A DNA stretch of 15,632 nucleotides from JANYIP01 sp031394045. Lineage in GTDB: Bacteria; Actinomycetota; Actinomycetes; Prado026. The translations under genes were made by a program, and so were the position numbers. Under the pieces are notes generated by a model. The model saw only the letters and a list, made by a program, of their open reading frames with translations. It was not told the DNA's origin and did not search any database. Shown piece by piece: positions 1 through 6,387 of the stretch; positions within the stretch are counted from its first letter, which is position 1; each line of letters opens with the position of its first letter. The stretch is from NCBI GenBank assembly GCA_031394045.1, contig JANMWN010000124.1, positions 1 to 15,632 on the forward strand, in the 5' to 3' direction.

Positions 1-166
1 CGTGCACCTCGACGGTCATGTCGGACAGGACGAAGACCTCGCTGTCCATGCCGCGGTCGATGATGACGAACTGGTCGCCGCGTGCGGGGTCCCAGCGCAG
101 CCCGGCGTCGCGCAGCCTGATCGCCAGGGGCACCGAGATCACGACCCAAGGGTAGGTTCCGGACAT
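1..166 (-). CDS. Small conserved hypothetical protein, 5' part only
   Basis: Reading the minus strand from an ATG at 166 gives about 55 codons that run off the window edge without a stop. The peptide has a clear coding look: a RLRDAGLRW stretch, then WDPARGDQF, then VIIDRGMDSEVFVLSDMTVEV. The pattern resembles a short actinobacterial protein that automatic annotation often labels 'pilus assembly protein CpaE'; I recall this label rather than having checked it, and the piece shows no ATPase motif that would support such a role. The ATG at 166 has an AGGA eight bases upstream. A GTG at 142 (giving MISVPLAIRL...) is an equally plausible start and would remove the overlap with the divergent dehydrogenase gene. 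Function unknown. Confidence 0.6.
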   Translation of the reverse strand, partial: MSGTYPWVVISVPLAIRLRDAGLRWDPARGDQFVIIDRGMDSEVFVLSDMTVEVH

Positions 167-1223
167 GCGTGCGGTCCTGTTCGAGCAGTTCGGCCAGCAG
201 CCGAGCGTGGTGCAGGTACCCGACCCGGAACCGACCGAGAGCGGTGCGGTGATCCGCGTCGAGGCCACCGGGGTGTGCCGGAGCGACTGGCACGGCTGGC
301 TGGGGCACGACCCCGACATCCGGCTCCCGCACGTACCGGGGCACGAGCTGGCTGGGGTGGTCGAGTCGGTCGGCGCAGGTGTGCGTCGCTGGCGGGCCGG
401 CGACCGCGTGACGGTGCCGTTCGTCTGCGCGTGCGGCAGCTGCGGCCCGTGCGAGGAAGGGCAGCAGCAGGTCTGTGACCGTCAGTTCCAGCCGGGCTTC
501 ACGCACTGGGGGTCGTTCGCCGAGCGCGTGGCCATCGACCAGGCGGACGTCAACCTGGTACGCCTCCCGGACCTGCTCGACCTCGTCGTGGCCGCCAGCC
601 TCGGCTGCCGGTTCGCCACCGCCTACCGCGCGGTACGCGTCCAGGGGGCAGTGCGGCCGGGGGAGTGGGTCGCTGTCCACGGGTGCGGTGGCGTCGGGCT
701 GTCGGCGGTCATGGTCGCCGTGGCCGCGGGTGCGCGGGTGGTCGCGGTGGACGTGCAGGCCGAGGCGCTCGCGATGGCCCGTGAGCTCGGCGCCGAGGGG
801 GTCGTCGACGCGACGCAGGTCGCCGACCCCGCCGCTGCCGTACGCGACCTCACGGTCGGGGGCGCGCACCTGTCGCTGGACGCGCTCGGCAGCCCGGCCA
901 CCTGCGTGAGCTCCGTCGAGAGCCTGCGCAAGCGTGGTCGGCACGTACAGGTCGGCCTGCTCCCGCCGGAGCTGGGCGTGCCGCAGCTGCCGATGCACCG
1001 CGTGATCGGGCACGAGCTCGTGATCGTCGGCAGCCACGGGATGGCGGCCCACGCCTATCCCGAGATGCTCGCCGCGGTCGCCGACGGACGGCTGCGCCCG
1101 GACCTGCTGGTCACCCGGCGGATCACCCTCGAGCAGGCCCCCGACGCCCTCGTCGGGATGGGCTCGCGGGCCGGAGCGGGTGTCACGGTGGTCCAGCCCT
1201 TCGCGGCGCGAGAGACTGGCTGA
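165..1223 (+). CDS. Zinc-dependent alcohol dehydrogenase (MDR superfamily)
   Basis: The 352-residue product is a full-length medium-chain dehydrogenase, a cytoplasmic NAD(P)-dependent oxidoreductase of alcohols and aldehydes. Visible family marks are Cys38 in the GVCRSDWHGW segment and His60-Glu61 in PGHE, which form the catalytic zinc site. The structural zinc lobe has Cys90, Cys93, Cys96 and Cys104 (CGSCGPC, then seven residues, then C). A Rossmann fold follows, with the glycine motif GCGGVG near residue 173 and an acidic end to the second strand (VAVDVQ) that suggests NAD rather than NADP. The substrate cannot be read from sequence. The start ATG lies within CATG at 164-167, shared with a minus-strand start. 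The DUF5302 gene begins one base after its stop, so co-transcription is likely. Confidence 0.9.
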   Translation: MRAVLFEQFGQQPSVVQVPDPEPTESGAVIRVEATGVCRSDWHGWLGHDPDIRLPHVPGHELAGVVESVGAGVRRWRAGDRVTVPFVCACGSCGPCEEGQQQVCDRQFQPGFTHWGSFAERVAIDQADVNLVRLPDLLDLVVAASLGCRFATAYRAVRVQGAVRPGEWVAVHGCGGVGLSAVMVAVAAGARVVAVDVQAEALAMARELGAEGVVDATQVADPAAAVRDLTVGGAHLSLDALGSPATCVSSVESLRKRGRHVQVGLLPPELGVPQLPMHRVIGHELVIVGSHGMAAHAYPEMLAAVADGRLRPDLLVTRRITLEQAPDALVGMGSRAGAGVTVVQPFAARETG

Positions 1224-1224
1224 C

Positions 1225-1461
1225 ATGTCCGAGACCGAGAAGCCGACCGAGCAGTCACCAGCGACAGAAGCGAGCACGCAAAGCACGCAGAGCACACCGG
1301 CGGACGACCTGCGCGAGAAGTTCCGCCAGGCGCTGGACAGGAAGCAGGGCAAGGGTGCCGCCGGTACCGGAGAGGCCGGGGGAGACGCCACGGCGAAGGC
1401 CTCGGCGCGTACCAGCAACTCCAAGGTCCAGCGCGAGTTCCGGCGCAAGAGTGGCGGCTGA
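1225..1461 (+). CDS. DUF5302 domain-containing small protein
   Basis: A 78-residue, strongly hydrophilic protein. The N-terminus is rich in Ser, Thr and Glu; the middle holds DDLREKFRQALDRK, and the end is REFRRKSGG. This layout (a DLxxKFRxALxRK helix, a variable linker, a C-terminal EFRRKSG) is what I know as DUF5302, a family confined to actinobacteria with no assigned function. It has no signal peptide, membrane segment or cysteine. The ATG follows the dehydrogenase TGA after one base, and its 3' end overlaps the GTG start of the DUF445 gene by 11 bases, so it sits in a tightly packed operon-like run. A nucleic-acid- or ribosome-binding role would suit the basic tail, but that is a guess. 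Confidence 0.8.
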   Translation: MSETEKPTEQSPATEASTQSTQSTPADDLREKFRQALDRKQGKGAAGTGEAGGDATAKASARTSNSKVQREFRRKSGG

Positions 1462-2731
1462 GCTGGCCACGTCGCGGCGTACGTCGGACCTCGACACCGC
1501 GCGTCGCCGCGAGCTGCGGCGGATGAAGGCGATCGCCGGCGCGCTCCTGGTCGTGGCTGCACTCACGTACGTGGTCGCGCTGCGGGCCGAGCAGGGGGAC
1601 GTCCCCGGCTGGGTCGGCTACGTACGCGCGGCCGCCGAGGCCGGCATGGTCGGCGGGCTCGCCGACTGGTTCGCCGTCACGGCGCTGTTCCGGCGGCCGC
1701 TTGGCCTGCCGATCCCGCACACCGCCATCATCCCGACCCGCAAGGACGCGATCGGGCAGAGCCTCGGCGACTTCGTGGGGACCAACTTCCTGGCCGAGGA
1801 CGTGATCCGCGACCGGCTGCGTCGTGCCGAGCTGGCCCGCCGAGGCGGCGCCTGGCTGGCCGAGCCGGAGCACGCGGAACGGGTCACAGCTGAGCTGGCG
1901 ACCCTGGTCAGGGCCGGCCTCGGGCTGCTGCGCGACGAGGACGTCCAGGCCGTGCTCGACCAGGCCATCACCGGACGGCTGCTCGCGATGCCGGCCAGTC
2001 CCCCGCTTGGCCGGCTGCTGGGCGAGCTCGTGGCCGACGGCGCCCACCAGGGCCTGGTCGACCTGACCGTCGACAACGTCCACACCTGGCTCCTCGACAA
2101 CCGGGACGCCGTCGTACGCGTGGTGGCCAGGCAGGCTCCGTCCTGGTCGCCGCGGTTCGTCGACGAGGCCATCGCCGAGCGGGTGTACGCCGAGGTCCTG
2201 CGCGTCGTCGGCGAGGTCCGTGCCAGCCCTGACCATCCGCTGCGCGAGTCTTTCGACACGTTCCTCACCAAGTTCGCGGGGGACCTGCGTACCGACGCGG
2301 CGACCCAGGAGCGGGTCGAGGGCCTGAAGACCAAGCTGCTCCAGCACCCTGAGGTCCGCAAAGCCGTGGGCGAGGCCGGCGCGACCCTGCGCCGCCTCCT
2401 GCTCGAGGCGGTGGACGACCCGGCCAGCGAGCTGCGCGTACGCGTTTCCGGGGGGCTGGCCTCGCTCGGTCACCGCCTGGGGCAGGAGCCGGAGCTGCGC
2501 GCCAAGGTGGACGGCTGGGCCGAGGACGTCGTGGCGCACGTGACGACCAACTACAGCGCTGAGCTCACCACCGTGATCACCGAGACCGTGCAGCGATGGG
2601 ACGGGGTCGAGACCGCACGCAAGATCGAGCTCCAGGTCGGCAGCGACCTGCAGTACATCCGGATCAACGGCACGGTCGTCGGGGCGCTGGCGGGTCTAGC
2701 GATCCAGGCCGTCAGCCAGCTGATCACCTGA
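1451..2731 (+). CDS. DUF445 family membrane-anchored protein (YjiN-like)
   Basis: Translated from the GTG at 1451 the protein has 426 residues, matching the usual size of the DUF445/YjiN family. An Arg-rich N-terminus is followed by a membrane segment (AIAGALLVVAALTYVVAL, about residues 28-45). Then comes the family's signature: GMVGGLADWFAVTALFRRPL, followed by LPIPHTAIIP and TRKD. The long middle is helical and charged, and the extreme C-terminus has a second hydrophobic segment (INGTVVGALAGLAIQAV). This suggests a long soluble domain held between two membrane anchors. The function of the family is not settled. An in-frame ATG further upstream would put the start deep inside the DUF5302 gene, so the GTG overlapping that gene by 11 bases is preferred, although no strong ribosome site precedes it. 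Confidence 0.87.
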   Translation: MAAELATSRRTSDLDTARRRELRRMKAIAGALLVVAALTYVVALRAEQGDVPGWVGYVRAAAEAGMVGGLADWFAVTALFRRPLGLPIPHTAIIPTRKDAIGQSLGDFVGTNFLAEDVIRDRLRRAELARRGGAWLAEPEHAERVTAELATLVRAGLGLLRDEDVQAVLDQAITGRLLAMPASPPLGRLLGELVADGAHQGLVDLTVDNVHTWLLDNRDAVVRVVARQAPSWSPRFVDEAIAERVYAEVLRVVGEVRASPDHPLRESFDTFLTKFAGDLRTDAATQERVEGLKTKLLQHPEVRKAVGEAGATLRRLLLEAVDDPASELRVRVSGGLASLGHRLGQEPELRAKVDGWAEDVVAHVTTNYSAELTTVITETVQRWDGVETARKIELQVGSDLQYIRINGTVVGALAGLAIQAVSQLIT

Positions 2732-2757
2732 CCGCCGGGCGCGACCGAAGGAGCCCC

Positions 2758-3261
2758 ATGGATCAACCGCCCGACGACCCGACCGACGACCCGGCCGAGG
2801 ACGCGACGTCAGCCGGCGTGCTGGCGCAGGAGCGGCGGCTGGCCTTCGTGACCTTCGACAACAACGACGCCGTGGACCTCGGCCTGATCGCGGTGGGGCT
2901 GGCCAGGTCCCGGGCGCTGCCGATCGTCGTCGAGATCCGGGCCTACGACCAGGTGCTGTTCCGCGCGGCGCTGCCCGGCAGCAGCGTCGTCAACGACGGC
3001 TGGGTGGCTAGGAAGGCCCGGCTCGTGGAGGAGCTCGGCCACGCGACGCTCTACCAGCGGCTCGTCCACGATGAGGTCGGTACGACCTTCGCGGCGGCCA
3101 CCGGGTGGTCCAAGGACGAGTACGCGGCGCACGGCGGCGGCTTCCCGCTGACGCTCGAAGGGGTCGGCCGGGTCGGCGTGATGGTGGTCTCGGGGCTGCC
3201 CCAGCTCGACGACCACAGGCTCGTCGTGGAGTGTCTGGAGACGCTCCAGGAAAGATCTTGA
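2758..3261 (+). CDS. UPF0303 / heme-degrading-domain family protein
   Basis: A 167-residue cytoplasmic protein. After an acidic, Asp/Pro-rich head of about 25 residues it shows the single globular domain of the UPF0303 family (GlcG/HbpS-like fold, named 'heme-degrading domain' in databases): an early LAFVTFDNNDAVDLG segment, PIVVEIRAYDQVLFRAALPG, the WVARKARLVEELGHATL helix, and FPLTLEGVGRVGVMVVSGLPQLDDHRLV. The last block, a glycine-rich strand followed by a DDH motif, is typical of the family. Heme binding or degradation is shown for only a few relatives, so it should not be assumed here. The start is well fixed by GAAGGAG at 2747-2753, five bases before the ATG. It lies 26 bases downstream of the DUF445 gene and may be the last gene of that run. 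Confidence 0.85.
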   Translation: MDQPPDDPTDDPAEDATSAGVLAQERRLAFVTFDNNDAVDLGLIAVGLARSRALPIVVEIRAYDQVLFRAALPGSSVVNDGWVARKARLVEELGHATLYQRLVHDEVGTTFAAATGWSKDEYAAHGGGFPLTLEGVGRVGVMVVSGLPQLDDHRLVVECLETLQERS

Positions 3262-3281
3262 AGAAAGAGGACTCTTCCCTC

Positions 3282-3310
3282 TTGCGTGTCGCTCCCAGGT
3301 CCCGTAGAAC
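3282..3310 (+). promoter_or_regulatory. Possible housekeeping promoter for the structured RNA
   Basis: TTGCGT (3282-3287) and TAGAAC (3305-3310) are separated by exactly 17 bases. They match three and four of the six consensus positions of a primary-sigma promoter, which is usual for actinobacteria. Transcription would start near 3317-3318, just before the first hairpin of the non-coding region. Upstream, AAGAGG and CCTCTT (3265-3282) could form a 6-bp hairpin right after the UPF0303 stop codon. The promoter is inferred from sequence only. Confidence 0.4.
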
Positions 3311-3317
3311 TCTCTCC

Positions 3318-3636
3318 ACGCCAACGGAAACAGGCGAGCCAGCAATGGCTTGCGGGGACTGGAGGCGGGTCGGTCGGAGACCGGCGCACCACGGACTCGG
3401 GGCAACCTGAGGACGGTCCGAGGGGCAACCTCCGGATGCCGCGCGTGACGGTGCGGCGAGTGCGCACGGACTGGCTGGCGGCCATGCACTTCGCGAGCAG
3501 GTCGGGCAACTGGCGGCACGCGAGGGCCGACGTCACATCGGTGCCAGACGGCGTCCCGGGCAACCGGGCCGGTTTGAGGCAGTGGTCAAGCGCAAGGCCC
3601 CTCGAACTCATACTTCGAGGGGCCTTGCTCCTTTTA
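3318..3636 (+). ncRNA. Unnamed structured RNA or 5' leader with five GCAA-capped hairpins
   Basis: This stretch has no convincing reading frame but is full of compact hairpins. Those closed by GCAA are at 3335-3352 (CGAGCCA/TGGCTTG), 3396-3411 (CTCGGG/CCTGAG, one G-U), 3418-3435 (CCGAGGG/CCTCCGG, one mismatch), 3501-3514 (GTCGG/CTGGC, two G-U) and 3555-3568 (CCCGG/CCGGG). A further hairpin at 3369-3385 has a GGA loop and 7 pairs, and one at 3451-3467 pairs GTGCG with CGCAC. The region ends in a strong terminator. GNRA tetraloops of this density mark RNAs with tertiary packing. It could be a free-standing small RNA or an attenuating leader of the transporter gene at 3674. CGAGGGGC occurs both at 3419-3426 and in the right arm of the terminator (3616-3623), so the first copy could pair with the left arm as an antiterminator. 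I see none of the conserved blocks of RNase P RNA, tmRNA, or the cobalamin, SAM or ydaO riboswitches. Confidence 0.6.
3592..3636 (+). terminator. Strong intrinsic terminator
   Basis: A perfect 15-bp stem (left arm 3592-3606, right arm 3614-3628) begins with GCAAGGCCCC and has a 7-base CTCATAC loop. TCCTTTTA follows on the plus strand. The opposite strand has no T-rich tail, so it serves plus-strand transcription. It ends 38 bases before the transporter start, which is either the end of an independent RNA or the terminator of an attenuator. Confidence 0.85.
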
Positions 3637-3673
3637 TAGCCCAGCCCGACCAGCCGACCACGGAGCGACACGC

Positions 3674-4495
3674 TTGAGCCTGGGACTGCTCGGAGCCTTC
3701 GCGACCGCTGTCTGCTATGGCATCGGGTCGGTGCTGCAGGCGGTCGGGGCCGCCCGTACGCACGCCAGCGGGACCCTCGACGCGGGGCTGCTGGTGCGGC
3801 TGTTCCAGCAGGGGCCCTACCTGCTCGGCCTGGGTTTCGACGCCGTCGGCTTCGTCGCATCGATCCTGGCGCTGCGTACGCTCCCGCTGTTCCTCGTCGA
3901 GTCGACCGTCGCCGGCAGCATCGGCGTCACGGCGATCCTGGCGGCGCGGTTCCTCGACGTCCGGCTGCGGTCCGGCGAATGGGTGGCGCTGGGAGCCGTG
4001 GCCGTGGGGCTGGTGCTCCTGGCGGCCAGCGCGCAGCCGGACGCCGGCCGGCCGGCCTCGACGCAGGGCGGCTGGATCCTGCTCGGCGGCGTCGTCGTGA
4101 CCGCGCTGATCGCCTGGCTCGGCACCCAGGGCGCTGCCGCTCGCGCGGGGGCGGTGCTGGCGGCCAGTGCCGGGCTCGCCTTCGCCGGGCTCGGGGTGGC
4201 CGCGCGTACGTTGCCGGTACCCGACCCGGCCTGGCGGCTGGTGACCGAGCCGACTGCGTGGGCGCTGGTCGGGTACGGGGTGCTCGGGCTGCTGTTCTAC
4301 GCCGCGGCGCTGCAGCGCGGCTCGGTCACGACGGCGACCGCGATCACCTTCGCCATCGAGACCACCGTACCCACGCTGATCGGGCTGACGCTGCTCGGTG
4401 ACCGGGCCCGGCCGGGCTTCGTGCCCATGGCCGTCGCCGGGTTCGTGATCGCGCTGGGCGGTTGCCTGGCACTGGCCCGCCACGGTGACCTCTGA
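3674..4495 (+). CDS. DMT/EamA-like multipass membrane transporter
   Basis: A 273-residue integral membrane protein made almost wholly of hydrophobic segments, about nine to ten by eye. It opens with GLLGAFATAVCYGIGSVLQAVGA and has LRTLPLFLVESTVAGSIGVTAILAARFL in the first half. A matching block in the second half reads LQRGSVTTATAITFAIETTVPTLIGLTLLGDRARPGF. This duplicated arrangement, with a Glu or Thr in a 'E-T-(V/T)' turn before a helix and a short positively charged loop after it, is characteristic of drug/metabolite transporters. The first block also recalls NIPA-like proteins. Substrate unknown. The TTG start is chosen because GGAG lies eight bases upstream and no ATG or GTG in frame would keep the first helix. 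It is preceded by a terminator and a structured RNA that may control it. Confidence 0.8.
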   Translation: MSLGLLGAFATAVCYGIGSVLQAVGAARTHASGTLDAGLLVRLFQQGPYLLGLGFDAVGFVASILALRTLPLFLVESTVAGSIGVTAILAARFLDVRLRSGEWVALGAVAVGLVLLAASAQPDAGRPASTQGGWILLGGVVVTALIAWLGTQGAAARAGAVLAASAGLAFAGLGVAARTLPVPDPAWRLVTEPTAWALVGYGVLGLLFYAAALQRGSVTTATAITFAIETTVPTLIGLTLLGDRARPGFVPMAVAGFVIALGGCLALARHGDL

Positions 4496-4542
4496 CCCGC
4501 CGAGCCTTAGCCGGCAGGCCTCTTCCAGGGCAGAATGCAGCC

Positions 4543-5568
4543 ATGCCCTACAACGCCGCCGATGCGCGCTACGACTCCATGACCTATCGCCGTACCGGCC
4601 GCAGCGGGCTCCGGCTGCCGGCGGTGTCCCTCGGCCTGTGGCACAACTTCGGGGACGACCGCCCCATCGACGGCCAGCGCCAGATCGTGCGGCGCGCCTT
4701 CGACCTCGGCATCACGCACTTCGACCTGGCCAACAACTACGGGCCGCCTTACGGCTCGGCCGAGATCAACTTCGGCCGGCTGATGCGCGAGGACCTGCAT
4801 CCGTACCGCGACGAGCTGGTGATCTCCACCAAGGCGGGCTACGACATGTGGCCGGGGCCGTACGGCGAGTGGGGCTCGCGCAAGTACGTCACCGCGTCGC
4901 TGGACCAGAGCCTGGCGCGGATGGGGCTGGAGTACGTCGACATCTTCTACTCGCACCGCTTCGACCCCGAGACGCCGCTCGAGGAGACGATGGGGGCGCT
5001 GGACGCAGCCGTGCGCGCAGGCAAGGCGCTCTACGTCGGGATCTCGTCGTACTCCGCCGAACGCACCGCCGAGGCGGCCGCGATCCTGCGCGCCATGGGT
5101 ACCCCGCTGCTGATCCACCAGCCGTCGTACTCCCTGCTGAACCGCTGGATCGAGGGCGGTCTGCTCCACGTGCTCGAGGAGGTCGGCGCGGGCTGCATCA
5201 CGTTCTCGCCGCTGGCGCAGGGGATGCTCACCGACAAGTACCTCGACGGGATCCCCGCCGGGTCACGCGCAACCCAGGGCAAGTCGCTGTCGCCGGACCT
5301 GCTGACCGACCAGAACCTGGCCCACATCCGGGCGCTGGCCGACATGGCAGCGGCGCGCGGACAGTCGCTGGCTCAGATGGCGCTGGCCTGGACCCTGCGG
5401 GACCTGCGGGTGACCTCGACGCTGATTGGAGCCAGCAGCGTGGCCCAGCTCGAGGACAACGTGGCCTCGCTCGGCTCCCTCACCTTCGGCGCGGACGAGC
5501 TCGCGGCAATCGACCTGCACGCCGTCGAAGGTGGGATCAACCTGTGGGCGCGGTCCAGCGCTGACTGA
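4543..5568 (+). CDS. gpr: Aldo/keto reductase, YghZ/Gpr type (L-glyceraldehyde 3-phosphate reductase)
   Basis: The 341-residue product follows the E. coli YghZ sequence closely as I recall it: MTYRRTGRSGLRLPAVSLGL near the start, then WHNFGDD, THFDLANNYGPPYGSAE, ISTKAGYDMWPGPYG, GLEYVDIFYSHR, LLIHQPSYSLLNRW, FSPLAQGMLTDKYL and TSTLIGAS. The aldo/keto reductase catalytic tetrad is Asp61, Tyr66, Lys97 and His138. YghZ is an NADPH-dependent cytoplasmic reductase that acts on L-glyceraldehyde 3-phosphate and on methylglyoxal, and is seen as a detoxifying enzyme. The length is normal and there is no disruption. The next gene, in convergent orientation, is a glyoxalase-like protein, which may be coincidence. 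The ribosome site is weak (CAGGG). Exact substrate is inferred from the family. Confidence 0.93.
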   Translation: MPYNAADARYDSMTYRRTGRSGLRLPAVSLGLWHNFGDDRPIDGQRQIVRRAFDLGITHFDLANNYGPPYGSAEINFGRLMREDLHPYRDELVISTKAGYDMWPGPYGEWGSRKYVTASLDQSLARMGLEYVDIFYSHRFDPETPLEETMGALDAAVRAGKALYVGISSYSAERTAEAAAILRAMGTPLLIHQPSYSLLNRWIEGGLLHVLEEVGAGCITFSPLAQGMLTDKYLDGIPAGSRATQGKSLSPDLLTDQNLAHIRALADMAAARGQSLAQMALAWTLRDLRVTSTLIGASSVAQLEDNVASLGSLTFGADELAAIDLHAVEGGINLWARSSAD

Positions 5569-5604
5569 TCGTCAGTCGATCCGGCTGATCGTCAGTCGAT
5601 CCGG
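5565..5604. repeat. Perfect 20-bp tandem duplication at a convergent gene junction
   Basis: The unit ctgatcgtcagtcgatccgg occurs twice head to tail, at 5565-5584 and 5585-5604, with no mismatch. The first copy contains the aldo/keto reductase stop (TGA, 5566-5568). The second holds the stop of the minus-strand glyoxalase-like gene (5592-5594). Each copy contains CTGA TCG TCAG, a short inverted repeat, but no terminator-grade hairpin. It looks like a recent slippage duplication of the junction between the two genes. Confidence 0.9.
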
Positions 5605-6230
5605 ACGGTGCCGTGGGCGGTGGCCAGGTGCACGGCGACCAGGCCCGGCTCGTCGCCGTCCACCCAGTCGACCTCGATGTCGTCCAGCGGATGGTCGGCC
5701 GGCTCGCCGAGCCACTCCGAGACGATGCTCGGGTCGCCGCAGATCTCCATCCGGTCGATGTGCACGTCCCGCGAGCCGCCGGCCGACGGGTGCTGCCCAC
5801 GGTCACAGAGCCACTGGACGAAGAACGGCAGCTGGGGGTCGGCCATCAGATCGGTGACGCCGAGCTGACGCCAGCGCAGGTCGAAGCCGTCCGGCCGGTG
5901 CCGGTTGCCGTCGACTGCGGGCCGGCCGATCCTGGCCTCCACGGGCGCGATGTCGTCGACGGCCACCACCCAGCCGAGCCAGCCGCCACCGTTCTCGGCG
6001 CGCTGCTTGACCGCCTTGCCGAACGGTGCGCGGTCCGCGGCCGGGTGGTCGAGCGTGGCGACCACCTCGAGGTACGTACCCCCGGCGAGCGGGAGCACGA
6101 AGTTCCGGGTGCCGAAGCGAGGGTGCAGGCCACCGTCCGAGAACGGTGCCCCGAGCGCGCTGCCCAGCCGCTGGACGACGTCGGCGAGATGGCCCGGTGT
6201 GGCGACGTACGAGACGTGGTCGAGGCGCAT
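5592..6230 (-). CDS. Glyoxalase-like (VOC superfamily) protein
   Basis: A 212-residue protein that opens MRLDHVSYVATPGHLADVVQRLGSAL, the usual first beta-alpha unit of a vicinal-oxygen-chelate domain, and continues with HPRFGTRNFVLPLAGGTYLEVVATLD. This His-x-x-x-G-T-x-N-x-x-x-x-L-x-x-x-x-Y-L-E pattern is the signature I associate with the 'glyoxalase-like domain' (PF13468 type). A second unit (VHIDRMEICGDPSIVSEWLG) lies near the C-terminus. Metal ligands could be His5 and the Glu of YLEVV. Substrate unknown. The ATG at 6230 is preferred because homologous domains begin there. An ATG six codons upstream (6248) and a much longer Arg-rich extension are less likely, as the latter would translate through a 14-bp hairpin. 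Convergent with the aldo/keto reductase. Confidence 0.82.
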   Translation of the reverse strand: MRLDHVSYVATPGHLADVVQRLGSALGAPFSDGGLHPRFGTRNFVLPLAGGTYLEVVATLDHPAADRAPFGKAVKQRAENGGGWLGWVVAVDDIAPVEARIGRPAVDGNRHRPDGFDLRWRQLGVTDLMADPQLPFFVQWLCDRGQHPSAGGSRDVHIDRMEICGDPSIVSEWLGEPADHPLDDIEVDWVDGDEPGLVAVHLATAHGTVRID

Positions 6231-6251
6231 GGCCGCATCCTGCCTCATGGG

Positions 6252-6284
6252 GAAGGGCCGGACCCAAACCGGGTCCGGCCCTTC
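6252..6284 (-). terminator. 14-bp perfect hairpin, probable terminator
   Basis: GAAGGGCCGGACCC (6252-6265) pairs fully with GGGTCCGGCCCTTC (6271-6284) across a 5-base loop. It lies just upstream of the minus-strand glyoxalase-like gene and directly after the stop of a possible 34-codon minus-strand ORF. Neither strand shows a T tract, as is common for actinobacterial terminators. It could end minus-strand transcription coming from the CAP gene side, or act as a 5' structural element of the glyoxalase-like mRNA. Confidence 0.55.
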
Positions 6285-6387
6285 ACACCTCGAGCGGGCG
6301 CGGGATCGGCTGCGACCCGGTCTGACGTGGGGGACCTGGCAGTACCGCATCGCTGGGGACGGACGCCGAGCCTTGCTCATCGCTCAC
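6283..6387 (-). CDS. Doubtful 34-codon proline-rich small ORF
   Basis: From a GTG at 6387 the minus strand encodes 34 residues beginning MSDEQGSASVPSD and ending PIPRPLEV, rich in Pro, Gln and Ser. The stop codon overlaps the base of the hairpin at 6252-6284, as expected for a short gene with its own terminator. Against it: GGGGAG sits only two bases before the GTG, which is too close for a good ribosome site. The same GGGGAG is well placed for an ATG at 6380 in another frame, which has no stop before the glyoxalase-like gene. I recognise no homologue. It may be a small peptide gene, a leader peptide or chance. Confidence 0.25.
   Translation of the reverse strand: MSDEQGSASVPSDAVLPGPPRQTGSQPIPRPLEV

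Noticed and set aside
3262..3636. RNase P RNA, tmRNA or a known riboswitch in the large gap
   Set aside because: The GCAA hairpins first suggested these, but I do not see the conserved blocks of RNase P (such as the GAGGAAAGTCC type), the tRNA-like ends of tmRNA, or the cores of cobalamin, SAM, TPP or ydaO riboswitches.
2809..3860. Long minus-strand open frames across the gap and the UPF0303 gene
   Set aside because: They are Arg/Pro/Ala-rich, lie opposite a real gene and a structured RNA, and lack any domain pattern; they are mirror frames of GC-rich DNA.
6283..6380. N-terminal extension of the glyoxalase-like protein from an ATG at 6380
   Set aside because: It has a well-spaced GGGGAG, but the added 50 residues are Arg/Pro-rich, unlike the family, and run through a 14-bp hairpin.
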